A stretch of 64,000 bases of DNA from Enterococcus devriesei (GCF_001885905.1 NZ_JXKM01000012.1:20148-84147); one strand, 5' to 3'; positions 48,879 through 58,010 are shown, counted from the stretch's first letter. Program-made: numbers and translations. Notes: a model not told the origin generated them from the letters alone.

Positions 48879-50099
48879 TTATTCTAGTGGTTCAGTTATT
48901 TCAGTAGGAAAAAACTTTTTGTACCGCTGTTGAATCACAAGAGAAGCGATAAAGCCTAATAAAACCAAAAATACATCAAACCAAAAGACATATTCCATTC
49001 CATGTTCACTAAGGATGCCTGTAATGTAGGGCGTGATCATGACTGAAGTGGAGGTTGCTAAGGAGTAGTAGCTAGTATATTTACCTTTTCTACTGGGAAA
49101 TAATTCCAACATTAACGCTAGTCCTAGCTGCCAAATCCCTCCGGCGGCAAAAATACCGATGGCTAAAGAAGCGACGATCGTCGAGACAAAGCTAGGAGCA
49201 AGCAACATCCAAAGCAAGGTAAAACCGGAAATTCCCACACAGAAGCTAATCAGTTTAGGAATGTTTACGCCTTTTTTGACGATGCCAGAGGTAAAGAAAA
49301 CGGAGACAAAGGAGCCTACGCTATACAGACTAACGAAGATCAAACTATTCTCGTGAGAAACGACCCGCATGGATTCAGCATATTGAGGAATCCAAAGAAT
49401 AAAAATATTAAAGATCGAGACAGAGACAAAGGAAAAGACGAGTAAAGCAGCTCCATCGATTTTGAAATCGCCAATATTATTATTTTTTTCACAATCATTT
49501 GCGTTAATTTGTGTTTTATTAGGCAAAGAGCTTAAAGGTGGGAATTTGGCAAAAAGTAGATAACCTAAATTAGCCAATAGACAAACGGCACAAAGAATGA
49601 AGGGCCAGCCGAAGAAAAGCTCTTTTTGCAAAAGATAACGAGTGATAAAAGGCAGAATGAATTGACCTAATGAAATGAAGGCTTTATTTAAAACACTTAA
49701 GGAGCTGTTTATTTTTTCATCAGGATAAGCTTCTACTAAGGTTGGGTAGGTGCTGGTATCTAAAAAAGCATTACTGACGCCACCAAATAAGGCGAAGAAA
49801 AAGGCGAGTTGATAATTCGGACTAAAAAGCACGCCGAAAAAGAAGAAGGCATAAGAAAGAATCGCAACAATCACTGTTTTTCTGCGGCCAAAGGTATCTG
49901 AAAAATAGCCAGAGAAATACAAGCTGACAATTCGGCCTAAACCGATCGCACTCATGACTAAAGTCACTTGTGACGTTGAGACTTGCCATTGGGTTTTTAA
50001 CTTATCCATATTTTGTGATAGGATAATCGCTGCCATCCCTTGAAAGATGTAGTTGAAATAAAGACTGCCGATCAGCAGTTGGTACTTTGATGTTTTCAT
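48879..50099 (-). CDS. MFS transporter, paralogue of the first
   Basis: A 406-residue major facilitator with about 12 hydrophobic helices and loop signature GYFSDTFGRRKT. It is a diverged paralogue of the transporter at 44557-45795, with the same N-terminal (IILSQNMDKL) and STYPTLVEAYP segments. It lies next to a LysR regulator and has its own probable promoter, so it may carry a second related substrate or a product of the pathway. Substrate not known. Confidence 0.82.
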   Translation of the reverse strand: MKTSKYQLLIGSLYFNYIFQGMAAIILSQNMDKLKTQWQVSTSQVTLVMSAIGLGRIVSLYFSGYFSDTFGRRKTVIVAILSYAFFFFGVLFSPNYQLAFFFALFGGVSNAFLDTSTYPTLVEAYPDEKINSSLSVLNKAFISLGQFILPFITRYLLQKELFFGWPFILCAVCLLANLGYLLFAKFPPLSSLPNKTQINANDCEKNNNIGDFKIDGAALLVFSFVSVSIFNIFILWIPQYAESMRVVSHENSLIFVSLYSVGSFVSVFFTSGIVKKGVNIPKLISFCVGISGFTLLWMLLAPSFVSTIVASLAIGIFAAGGIWQLGLALMLELFPSRKGKYTSYYSLATSTSVMITPYITGILSEHGMEYVFWFDVFLVLLGFIASLVIQQRYKKFFPTEITEPLE

Positions 50100-50138
50100 A
50101 AATTGATCCTTTTCATATCATGTGACTTTATTCACTTG

Positions 50139-50195
50139 ATTATACCCTAATCCTAGCGCATTTGTTTTATTAAAACTAATGCTTTATTTTAATAA
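50139..50195. promoter_or_regulatory. Divergent LysR/transporter control region
   Basis: An inverted repeat TTATTAAAA (50167-50175) and TTTTAATAA (50187-50195) flanks 11 bases that include CTAATGCTTTAT. A TATAAT -10 for the transporter gene (complement of 50139-50144) lies downstream, placing the repeat at about -35 to -65, as is usual for LysR activators. Confidence 0.6.
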
Positions 50196-50232
50196 GATTG
50201 ATAAAATTAATTTATTAAACGAGGTGAGATAA

Positions 50233-51126
50233 ATGAACTTACGACAATTGGAGTATTTCGTTTTGTTGGCCCAAAGTGAACATATGACGAAAGCAGCTGA
50301 GCTGGCGAATACATCACAGCCTAATGTGAGTCATGCAATGACGGTTTTGGAGCAAGAGCTTGGAGTTGCTCTGTTTGAGAAAAAAGGACGAAATATATTT
50401 TTGACGCGCCATGGTCGGGTCTTTTACGAATATGTACAGCCGGCATTGCAAGAACTCGAAAAAGGACAGCAAAGATTGCAGGAAATGATCAATCCAAACT
50501 CAGGAGAGATCGAATTTGGTTTCATTTATACAATGGGTTCGACGTTGGCGCCGCAACTAGTCCAAGCCTTTCAGCAGGAAGATGAAAATAGTGAGATTCG
50601 TTTTGTTTTTCATCAAGGAAACTCAAACCAAATTATTCGGATGCTGTTGGATGACACGATCGACATTGGTATTTGTTCCATTATAAGTGAGGACCCAAGT
50701 TTGGTGTTTCAAGTGCTGGCGCATGAAGAACTAGTATTGGTCGTGCCAGAATCCCATCCATTAGCCACACGCGAAAGTCTTAAATTGCAAGAGACTTTGT
50801 CTTATCCTTACGTCTATTATGGAAAACAAAGTGGTTTACGGCCGTATTTGGATCGTCAGCTTAAACAGCTAGGGATTGAGTTGTCTGTCCAATGTGAATT
50901 AGAAGAGGATCACAGTGTCTTAGGCTTTGTTGGAGAAAAATATGGGATTGCTTTGATGCCTAATATCCCTTCGATCAATTCATATCCCGTCAAAAAAATA
51001 AAAATTGAGGACCCATTGGAAGATCGGAATATTTATTTAGCGGCGAAAAAAAATAATTTAGAAATTCCCGTCTTAAAAAAATTCTATGATTTCTGTTTGG
51101 AAACGGTCCATCTAGGAGGGCGTTAA
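50233..51126 (+). CDS. LysR-family regulator of the shikimate/quinate cluster
   Basis: A 297-residue LysR-type regulator. The N-terminal helix-turn-helix is MTKAAELANTSQPNVSHAMTVLEQELG; the effector domain follows, with GEIEFGFIYTMGS and DIGICSIISEDPS. It is divergent from the second transporter and the ene-reductase genes; I infer it activates them in response to a cyclohexane acid, as QuiR does with shikimate in Listeria. GAGGTGAG precedes the ATG. Confidence 0.88.
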   Translation: MNLRQLEYFVLLAQSEHMTKAAELANTSQPNVSHAMTVLEQELGVALFEKKGRNIFLTRHGRVFYEYVQPALQELEKGQQRLQEMINPNSGEIEFGFIYTMGSTLAPQLVQAFQQEDENSEIRFVFHQGNSNQIIRMLLDDTIDIGICSIISEDPSLVFQVLAHEELVLVVPESHPLATRESLKLQETLSYPYVYYGKQSGLRPYLDRQLKQLGIELSVQCELEEDHSVLGFVGEKYGIALMPNIPSINSYPVKKIKIEDPLEDRNIYLAAKKNNLEIPVLKKFYDFCLETVHLGGR

Positions 51127-51204
51127 AGCTTTCTTAATCTGCTTGTGAAACATACGTAAACCATTGCATGTAAAGCGATAATGCGTTAAAGTAGAGGATA
51201 GTCT

Positions 51205-51226
51205 GTGAAACATTTTGCTGTTTCAC
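51205..51226. repeat. Hairpin upstream of rsmG made of parS-like half sites
   Basis: GTGAAACA (51205-51212) and TGTTTCAC (51219-51226) pair across six bases. They equal the two parS halves but in outward order, so it is not a parS site as such. Confidence 0.5.
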
Positions 51227-51244
51227 GAAATGAAAGGATTTCTT

Positions 51245-51958
51245 ATGACACCAGAAGAATTTCAAGCGGAATTAGCCGCGCAAGGGATCGAACTTTCAGC
51301 CAAACAGCTGGATCAATTTGCGATCTATTTTGATTTGTTGGTTGAGTGGAATCAAAAGATGAATCTCACCGCTATCACGGACCATCAAGAGGTGTATTTG
51401 AAACATTTTTATGATTCGATTACACTGGCTTTTTCGGATACTTTTGAGCCTAAAGGGAAATTATGCGATGTTGGTTCTGGCGCGGGGTTTCCTAGCTTGC
51501 CATTAAAAATCGTTTTCCCCGAATTAGAGATTACGATCGTTGATTCTTTGAATAAACGAATTACTTTTTTGAGCACCTTAGTTGAGGCGTTAGAGTTAGA
51601 TCATGTGTCTCTTTATCATGATCGAGCGGAGACGTTTGGTCAGAAAAAAGAATTTCGCGAGACCTTTGATTTCGTCACTGCCCGTGCAGTTGCCCGTTTG
51701 AATGTTTTGACGGAGCTTTGCTTGCCATTAGTCAAAAAGAACGGCTACTTCTTTGCCTTAAAAGCAGCAAAAAGTGAAGAAGAATTAGTAGAAGCCAAAC
51801 CAGCGATTGCTTTATTAGGCGGAAAGCTGATTCAAGCGGAGGATGTTTCATTGCCAAATGGCGATACTCGTCATATCATCACGGTGCAAAAGAAAAAGGA
51901 AACGCCGAAAAAGTATCCACGTAAACCAGGGTTGCCGAATAAGCAGCCGTTAAAATAA
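51245..51958 (+). CDS. rsmG: 16S rRNA 7-methylguanosine methyltransferase RsmG (GidB)
   Basis: Methylates N7 of G527 in 16S rRNA with S-adenosylmethionine. The 237-residue sequence has [24 protein letters not shown], the SAM-binding loop [17 protein letters not shown], and [21 protein letters not shown] lies 6 nt before the ATG at 51245, which removes ten extra residues of the open frame. It starts the rsmG-parA-parB series. Confidence 0.95.
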   Translation: MTPEEFQAELAAQGIELSAKQLDQFAIYFDLLVEWNQKMNLTAITDHQEVYLKHFYDSITLAFSDTFEPKGKLCDVGSGAGFPSLPLKIVFPELEITIVDSLNKRITFLSTLVEALELDHVSLYHDRAETFGQKKEFRETFDFVTARAVARLNVLTELCLPLVKKNGYFFALKAAKSEEELVEAKPAIALLGGKLIQAEDVSLPNGDTRHIITVQKKKETPKKYPRKPGLPNKQPLK

Positions 51959-51991
51959 TTTAAATGAAATTTTGTTTTAGGAGGAAATTAG

Positions 51992-52759
51992 ATGGCACGG
52001 ATCATATCTGTTGCAAACCAAAAGGGCGGTGTCGGTAAAACGACAACAACGGTCAATTTGGGTGCCTGTTTAGCCTTTGTTGGTAAAAAAGTCCTGTTAA
52101 TCGACAGCGACGCGCAAGGGAATGCCACTAGCGGCCTAGGTGTGCGCAAGCCGGACGTCAAACAAGATATCTATGACGTTTTAGTCAACGAGGTCCCAAT
52201 TAAAGAGACGATCATCGAAACATCACGGGAGAATCTTTCCATCGTTCCTGCGACGTTGCAATTGGCTGGAGCCGAAATTGAATTGACTTCCATGATGGCC
52301 CGAGAATCACGTTTGAAAAGTGCGTTAGCAGAGGTCAGTGATGACTATGATTTTATTTTGGTGGATTGTCCACCATCATTAGGTCATTTGACAATCAATG
52401 CCTTCACTGCCAGCGATGCGATCTTGATCCCGGTTCAATGTGAATATTATGCACTGGAAGGCTTGAGTCAACTGTTAAACACGGTACGACTTGTTCAAAA
52501 GCACTTCAATCCAGGCTTAGAAATCGAAGGGGTCTTGCTTACGATGTATGATGCCCGCACCAATCTAGGGGCTGAAGTAGTGGAAGAAGTACGCCGTTAT
52601 TTCCAAGAAAAAGTTTATGACACGATTATTCCGCGAAATGTCCGCTTATCTGAAGCACCGAGTCACGGTAAACCGATCATTGATTATGATCCCCGTTCAA
52701 AAGGTGCCGAAGTGTATCAAGCTCTAGCAAAGGAAGTGTTAGTTCGTGAGCAAAAGTAA
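51992..52759 (+). CDS. parA: Chromosome partitioning ATPase ParA (Soj)
   Basis: Deviant Walker ATPase that works with ParB-parS in origin segregation and with DnaA in initiation control. The 255 residues have the motif KGGVGKTTTTVNLG, the switch IDSDAQGNATSGLG and the Walker B FILVDCPPSLG. There is no long N-terminal DNA-binding extension, as expected for chromosomal Soj. AGGAGG precedes the ATG; it overlaps parB by 14 bp. Confidence 0.96.
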   Translation: MARIISVANQKGGVGKTTTTVNLGACLAFVGKKVLLIDSDAQGNATSGLGVRKPDVKQDIYDVLVNEVPIKETIIETSRENLSIVPATLQLAGAEIELTSMMARESRLKSALAEVSDDYDFILVDCPPSLGHLTINAFTASDAILIPVQCEYYALEGLSQLLNTVRLVQKHFNPGLEIEGVLLTMYDARTNLGAEVVEEVRRYFQEKVYDTIIPRNVRLSEAPSHGKPIIDYDPRSKGAEVYQALAKEVLVREQK

Positions 52760-53633
52760 AGGATTAGGTCGTGGAATCGATGCGTTATTTCAAGATTTGT
52801 CTGAAATCGAAGAAGTCGATATAAAAAACGATCAAGTAGTGGAGCTACCATTAAGTGACCTACGTCCCAACCCATATCAACCACGAAAGTCTTTTGACGA
52901 GACAACCTTGCAAGAATTAGCCAATTCGATTGAGCAATCCGGTGTGTTCCAACCGATCATCGTTCGAAAATCCGCTGTTAAAGGCTATGAGCTAATCGCT
53001 GGTGAACGTCGTTTCCGGGCGTCGAAATTAGCCGGAAAAGAAACGATCCCAGCAATCATTCGTGAGTTTGATGAAGAAGCGATGATGCAGATTGCTGTTT
53101 TAGAAAACTTGCAGCGGGAAGATTTGAATCCGTTGGAAGAGGCGGAAGCCTACGAAATGCTGATGAAAAATTTGAAATTGACGCAAGCAGACGTGGCCGC
53201 TCGTTTAGGGAAGAGCCGTCCATACATCGCCAATTATCTAAGACTGTTGACGTTGCCTAAACTAGTTAAAGAAATGGTTCAGGACGAACGTTTATCAATG
53301 GGACAAGCCCGCACGTTGCTAGGCTTAAAGAAAAAAGATCAAATTTTGAAATTAGCCAATCGTGCAGTCAAAGAAAATTTGACGGTCCGTCAATTAGAGC
53401 AGATCGTTAATGAATACAATGAAGGTAAAGCCAAAGATAAGAAAAAAGGTCCACGGTTAACGAAAGAAAAACCCTATTATCTGCGTGAAAGCGAAGATCG
53501 TTTAATGGATAAATTCGGAACAGGCGTCGAAATCGTCGAAAAAGACGGTAAAGGCAAGATCGCGATTGAATATTTATCGCCATCAGATCTGACCCGCATC
53601 CTAGACATCTTGAACATTCATTTTGATGAGTAA
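52746..53633 (+). CDS. parB: Chromosome partitioning protein ParB (Spo0J)
   Basis: CTP-dependent clamp that loads at parS, spreads and recruits SMC. The 295 residues have the N-terminal GLGRGIDALF ParA-interacting motif, the CTP-binding LIAGERRFRASKLAG and ENLQREDLNPLEEAEAY, the helix-turn-helix LTQADVAARLGKSRPYIANYLRLL and a C-terminal dimer domain. The start is GTG within the end of parA. Its candidate targets are the parS sites at 25898, 26752, 43607 and 55380. Confidence 0.96.
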   Translation: MSKSKGLGRGIDALFQDLSEIEEVDIKNDQVVELPLSDLRPNPYQPRKSFDETTLQELANSIEQSGVFQPIIVRKSAVKGYELIAGERRFRASKLAGKETIPAIIREFDEEAMMQIAVLENLQREDLNPLEEAEAYEMLMKNLKLTQADVAARLGKSRPYIANYLRLLTLPKLVKEMVQDERLSMGQARTLLGLKKKDQILKLANRAVKENLTVRQLEQIVNEYNEGKAKDKKKGPRLTKEKPYYLRESEDRLMDKFGTGVEIVEKDGKGKIAIEYLSPSDLTRILDILNIHFDE

Positions 53634-53681
53634 CCGCTAGGATGTCAGTCCAACTTTAGTACGAACTAGGAGGTTTGCCAG

Positions 53682-53879
53682 ATGTATGATTTAGGTGATA
53701 TCGTTGAGATGAAAAAGCCCCATGCCTGCCAGACAAATCGCTGGGAGATCATTCGAATGGGTGCCGATATCAAAATTAAATGTGTGAATTGCGGTCACAT
53801 CGTAATGATGACCCGCCGTGATTTTGAAAAGAAAATGAAAAAAATCCTTGAGAAGAAAGCTGATTCGACTCAAGCTTAA
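53682..53879 (+). CDS. DUF951 family protein
   Basis: A 65-residue protein of the DUF951 family found between parB and ychF in many Firmicutes. It has VEMKKPHACQTNRWEIIRMGADIKIKC and a CVNCGH motif; Cys16 may combine with the CxxC pair to hold a zinc ion. The C terminus is basic. AGGAGG precedes the ATG. Its role is unknown, but the neighbourhood is conserved. Confidence 0.9.
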   Translation: MYDLGDIVEMKKPHACQTNRWEIIRMGADIKIKCVNCGHIVMMTRRDFEKKMKKILEKKADSTQA

Positions 53880-53913
53880 TTCCATCCTTAGTAGAGAAAG
53901 AGTGAAGTAAACT

Positions 53914-55014
53914 ATGGCCTTAACAGCCGGAATCGTAGGTTTGCCAAACGTTGGTAAATCTACCTTATTTAATGCAATCACAAAAGCCGGGGCAGAAGCT
54001 GCCAACTATCCCTTCGCGACGATCGATCCAAACGTCGGAATGGTGGAAGTACCTGATTGGCGTTTAGAGCGCCTAACGGAATTGGTTCATCCGAAGAAAA
54101 CTGTTCCAACTACCTTTGAATTTACCGATATTGCCGGAATCGTCAAAGGTGCCAGCAAAGGGGAAGGCTTAGGAAACCAATTTTTAAGCCACATTCGCCA
54201 AGTAGATGCGATTTGTCATGTCGTGCGTTGTTTTGATAATGAAAACATAACCCACGTGGAAGGCCGCGTAGATCCGTTAGAAGATATCGAAACGATCAAT
54301 TTAGAATTAGTTTTAGCTGATTTGGATTCGGTTAATAAACGCTATACGCGGGTCGCAAAAGTAGCTAAAACGAAAGAAAAAAATGCCGTGGCAGAGCTGG
54401 CTGTCTTAGACAAACTGGTTCCCGTCTTAGAAGAAGGGCAATCGGCTCGTACAATTGAATTTACTGAAGAGGAACAAAAAATCGTTAAAGGCTTGTTTTT
54501 ATTAACGAGTAAGCCCGTGCTTTATGTCGCCAATGTTGATGAAGATACTGTTGCTGATCCAGATAGCAATGCTTATGTACAAACTGTCCGTAATTTTGCG
54601 GCTAGTGAGCACTCAGAAGTGATCGTGGTTTGTGCGGAAGCGGAAGAAGAAATCGCGGAGTTGGAAGATGAAGATAAAGCGGAATTCTTAGAAGCGATGG
54701 GAATTGAGGAATCTGGTTTGGATCAATTAATCCGGACAGCCTATGACTTATTAGGCTTAGCGACTTATTTTACTGCAGGTGAACAAGAAGTTCGTGCGTG
54801 GACCTTCCGTAAAGGCATGAAGGCTCCTCAAGCAGCCGGTATCATTCATACCGACTTCGAACGCGGCTTCATTCGAGCTGAAACAGTCTCTTTTGAAGAT
54901 TTAGATCAATACGGCAGTATGCACGCAGCTAAAGAAGCTGGACGTGTCAGACTGGAAGGAAAAGATTATGTTGTGCAAGATGGCGATGTAATGTTGTTCC
55001 GTTTTAACGTCTAG
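53914..55014 (+). CDS. ychF: Redox-regulated ATPase YchF (OLA1 family)
   Basis: An Obg-related P-loop protein that prefers ATP and binds ribosomes. The 366 residues have G1 GLPNVGKSTLFNAI, G3 DIAGIVKGAS, an NxxE-type ATP-specific G4 (VANVDED), a helical coiled-coil insertion and the C-terminal TGS domain ending in DVMLFRFNV. Twelve bases separate it from the next gene. Confidence 0.96.
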   Translation: MALTAGIVGLPNVGKSTLFNAITKAGAEAANYPFATIDPNVGMVEVPDWRLERLTELVHPKKTVPTTFEFTDIAGIVKGASKGEGLGNQFLSHIRQVDAICHVVRCFDNENITHVEGRVDPLEDIETINLELVLADLDSVNKRYTRVAKVAKTKEKNAVAELAVLDKLVPVLEEGQSARTIEFTEEEQKIVKGLFLLTSKPVLYVANVDEDTVADPDSNAYVQTVRNFAASEHSEVIVVCAEAEEEIAELEDEDKAEFLEAMGIEESGLDQLIRTAYDLLGLATYFTAGEQEVRAWTFRKGMKAPQAAGIIHTDFERGFIRAETVSFEDLDQYGSMHAAKEAGRVRLEGKDYVVQDGDVMLFRFNV

Positions 55015-55026
55015 GAGGAAAGAACA

Positions 55027-55737
55027 ATGGAGTTAGAAGAGTTGCGAACTTTGAATGCAGAAAACAGCGAACTTGAAACAAAGTTGACGAAGCGGAATGA
55101 ACAGTATATTTTTGACTTGAAGAAGGCATTGAAAGCCGCCAATTTAACGGATGAACAAACCATTATCGCGTTAAATGAGATGCTGCCGACACTAGTTGAA
55201 GAACAAAAAACTGGGAAAACCGCCCGTCAATTATTCGGAACCGTCTCAGAACGTTTGGAAGCCATCGTCAATAAGCCTATCGAACAAAAAAAATCGACCG
55301 TTGCTTCATTGATGTGGTTAGATAATTTCCTATTATTATTTGGTTTATTAGGGATTTTGTCCGGTATCATGGGATTGTTTGTTCCACGTGGAACACAGGC
55401 ACAAACAACAACTTATGGATTGACCGCATTAATCGTTGCTTCGGCAGTCGGCGGTTTGATCTTTTATATGATGTATCTGTTTATCTATCAGTATGAACAG
55501 CCGGGAGCAGATAAATCGAAAAAGCCAAAGACTTGGAAGACGATTTTGATGTTAGGATCCGTAACGCTTGTGTGGTTCTTAGTCTTTAATGGTGCAGCCT
55601 TGTTGCCAGCATCCTTAAATCCGATTTTAGATCCCGTGATCTTGATCGCATTAGCGGCGATCGGTTTAGCCCTACGTTTCTATTTGAAAAAACGTTTTGG
55701 CATTATCAGCAGTTTGGCTTCAGCGCCACGACGTTAG
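55027..55737 (+). CDS. DUF1129 family membrane protein
   Basis: A 236-residue protein with an N-terminal helical cytoplasmic part (about 1-90, LRTLNAENSELETKLTKRNEQYI) and about four hydrophobic helices (98-117, 135-155, 172-190, 200-218). The DUF1129 family occurs beside ychF in enterococci and relatives; the function is unknown. AGGAGG precedes the ATG. The coding region contains a perfect parS palindrome at codons 118-123, translated as part of LFVPRGTQ. Confidence 0.85.
   Translation: MELEELRTLNAENSELETKLTKRNEQYIFDLKKALKAANLTDEQTIIALNEMLPTLVEEQKTGKTARQLFGTVSERLEAIVNKPIEQKKSTVASLMWLDNFLLLFGLLGILSGIMGLFVPRGTQAQTTTYGLTALIVASAVGGLIFYMMYLFIYQYEQPGADKSKKPKTWKTILMLGSVTLVWFLVFNGAALLPASLNPILDPVILIALAAIGLALRFYLKKRFGIISSLASAPRR
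55380..55395. other. parS site 4, inside the DUF1129 gene
   Basis: TGTTCCACGTGGAACA is a perfect 16-bp palindrome with the CACGTG core. It differs from site 1 only by symmetrical C/G changes in each arm. Confidence 0.8.
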
Positions 55738-55738
55738 A

Positions 55739-55790
55739 AAAAATAAGGACTTCGCTTCTAAAAAGAAGCGAAGTCCTTATTTTTTATTTA
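55739..55790. terminator. Bidirectional terminator
   Basis: A stem of about 20 bp (AAATAAGGACTTCGCTTCT core, 55741-55759, with its complement after AAAA), flanked by A and T runs, lies between the convergent DUF1129 and DUF4811 genes. Confidence 0.92.
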
Positions 55791-56491
55791 GTTACTTCTG
55801 CAATAATCTTTGCCATCGCTTGTTGCTGATATTCTGCGGTGGCCTGTTGGATTATTTTTTGTTGAGTGGCTTGATCCATTGTTGGATTTTGCATCATGGC
55901 GGCTCTCACTTTTTCTTGAACGAAAGCTTTACCAGCCGTTTGCATAGAAGCTTTATTTGTTTGAACTAGTTTTGCTAATTTTTTGGCCTGATCCGTACTT
56001 AAAACTAACCAGTCCTTTTTGACATTAAAGGTATTTTTTTCTTTGACTAATTGATGATTTTTACTAGAAAGGCCAAACCACAACTTAGCTGTGTCATTTT
56101 TATAGATCCAATAGGTTTTGGCTGTTTGGAGTTGCGCGTTGGCTTGATCCTTTTTCACTACATTCGTAACATGATCCGTTCCAGTTGGCTTTGGTTTTTT
56201 CTGAGATTCATTGGTTTTATATAGATAAACTTTTTCAGTTCCATTGCCAAGTGGTTGATAAAGCAGCAGATTCATATTTTTACTATCCGCACTAGAGGTT
56301 AAGGTTTGAGTCGTTGTTTCGGTGACTTTCTTCATTCCGTAGTGATAATGATCGTTGGCGGTAATGAATCCTAGGCTGATTAGGAAGATCGCAGCAAAGA
56401 TCACAGATAGAATAGTCTGCCAGGCTTTTTTTGCGAAAATATTGGTTAAGGCAAAGGCCAAGACGCTGATAATTGTTATAGCGAAAATCAT
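55784..56491 (-). CDS. DUF4811 family membrane-anchored protein
   Basis: A 235-residue protein with two N-terminal hydrophobic helices (about 2-18 and 25-45) and a hydrophilic C-terminal domain rich in Lys, Gln and Ala. It fits the DUF4811 family, which accompanies drug transporter genes in lactic acid bacteria. The start overlaps the transporter stop by 4 bp, so the two are coupled and it may be an accessory subunit. Function unknown. Confidence 0.8.
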   Translation of the reverse strand: MIFAITIISVLAFALTNIFAKKAWQTILSVIFAAIFLISLGFITANDHYHYGMKKVTETTTQTLTSSADSKNMNLLLYQPLGNGTEKVYLYKTNESQKKPKPTGTDHVTNVVKKDQANAQLQTAKTYWIYKNDTAKLWFGLSSKNHQLVKEKNTFNVKKDWLVLSTDQAKKLAKLVQTNKASMQTAGKAFVQEKVRAAMMQNPTMDQATQQKIIQQATAEYQQQAMAKIIAEVTK

Positions 56492-57954
56492 TTTGCAACG
56501 CCTCCTTCAACTTTTTTATTAGCTTTCAAGAAGAAAGTGATGGCGAAACCGACAACTCCGAAGATCACTGCCACAAAGAAAGCAGCATGGTAACCAGATA
56601 AGGTTGCGCTGATTGCTTGATTCTTATAAGTCAAAGGCAATGTTTTCAATAAGCCCGCTTTAGGCAAGTTATCTTTGGTTACATTCGTCAATACACTGAT
56701 CAAAATAGCTGTTCCGATTGAACTAGCAACTTGACGGAACGTATTGTTCACGGCGGTACCGTGACTGATTAGATTCATTGGCAAGGCGTTCATACCTGAA
56801 GTTGTGACTGGCATCATAACCATTGAGATACCAAACATCCGCATTGCATATAAAATGACGATCATAGCAATGGGGGTTTCTTTTGTTAGAAAAGCAAATG
56901 GTAAGGTTGCTGCTGTCAGAATCAACATCCCGCTGATCGCCAACCGTTTCGCACCGTGTTTATCAAAGATTGCTCCAGTAATCGGCATCATTGCACCCAT
57001 GATCACTGCCCCTGGCAAAAGCATCAAGCCAGAATGAAAGGCTGATTCGCCACGAATGTTTTGGATATATAAAGGAAGAACCATTTCAGCACCAACCATC
57101 GCCATATTGACAACTCCGCTTAGGATTGCGGCAATGGTAAAAATTGGTGATTTGAAGACGCGCAGTTCTAGGAAAGGATGTTCTAAATGTAATTGGCGCC
57201 ATACGAAAAGTCCGATGACGACGACACCAACAACTAAGAAGCTAATCACTTTTAAACTGCCCCAACCGTCGTTACCGACAGAAGAGAACCCGTATAATAA
57301 GCTACCGAAGCCGACTGTTGATAGCAATGCTGAGAACACGTCAATGCTTGGATTGGATAATTGAATAACGCTCTTCATTAAAAAGATGGCTAAAACTAAA
57401 ACTAAAACAACAATTGGAATGACCATACCGAAAAGATCACGCCATGTGTAATGATCGATGATCCAACCAGAAAGGGTCGGGCCTAACGCTGGTGCAAGTC
57501 CAATAACGATTCCGGCCATTCCCATGGCTGAACCACGTTTTTCGGGCGGGAAGATGGATAGCATAATGTTTTGCAGTAATGGCATAGAAATACCGACGCC
57601 AGCTGCTTGAACTAAACGTCCGATTAATAAGGTAGAAAAGTTTGGTGCGACAAAACAAGTAATCGTACCAATCAAAAAGATGGACATAGCTGTTAAGTAT
57701 AATCTTTTTGAACTGAATTTATTGATCAGCCATGCACTGATCGGGATCATGATCCCATTTACTAGCAAGAAGCCAGTCGTTAGCCATTGAACACTAGAAG
57801 CAGAGATGTCGAATGCTTTCATTAGTGCTGGAAAAGCTGTTGTTAACAATGTTTGGTTTAACACCGTACAGAAGGTTCCAATTAATAGTACAACGACTAG
57901 TAAGGAACGATTGTAGGGTTTCCCGTAAATATCGACCGTTTGATTATTACTCAC
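56488..57954 (-). CDS. MFS multidrug efflux transporter, DHA2 (14-helix) family
   Basis: A 488-residue proton-coupled exporter with about 14 hydrophobic helices, of the EmrB/LmrB type. The loop signature LINKFSSKRLYL, motif C-like GIVIGLAPALGPTLSGWIID and WLTTGFLLVNGIMIPISAWL are typical. It is divergent from a MerR regulator and coupled to a DUF4811 gene. The drugs exported cannot be told from sequence. Promoter TTGACA-17-TACAGT lies over the shared operator. Confidence 0.9.
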   Translation of the reverse strand: MSNNQTVDIYGKPYNRSLLVVVLLIGTFCTVLNQTLLTTAFPALMKAFDISASSVQWLTTGFLLVNGIMIPISAWLINKFSSKRLYLTAMSIFLIGTITCFVAPNFSTLLIGRLVQAAGVGISMPLLQNIMLSIFPPEKRGSAMGMAGIVIGLAPALGPTLSGWIIDHYTWRDLFGMVIPIVVLVLVLAIFLMKSVIQLSNPSIDVFSALLSTVGFGSLLYGFSSVGNDGWGSLKVISFLVVGVVVIGLFVWRQLHLEHPFLELRVFKSPIFTIAAILSGVVNMAMVGAEMVLPLYIQNIRGESAFHSGLMLLPGAVIMGAMMPITGAIFDKHGAKRLAISGMLILTAATLPFAFLTKETPIAMIVILYAMRMFGISMVMMPVTTSGMNALPMNLISHGTAVNNTFRQVASSIGTAILISVLTNVTKDNLPKAGLLKTLPLTYKNQAISATLSGYHAAFFVAVIFGVVGFAITFFLKANKKVEGGVAK

Positions 57955-58010
57955 GATCTAACGCCTTCTCTCTTTTGGAAATTTTCAGAAACAATAAATG
58001 TTCGATTGTT

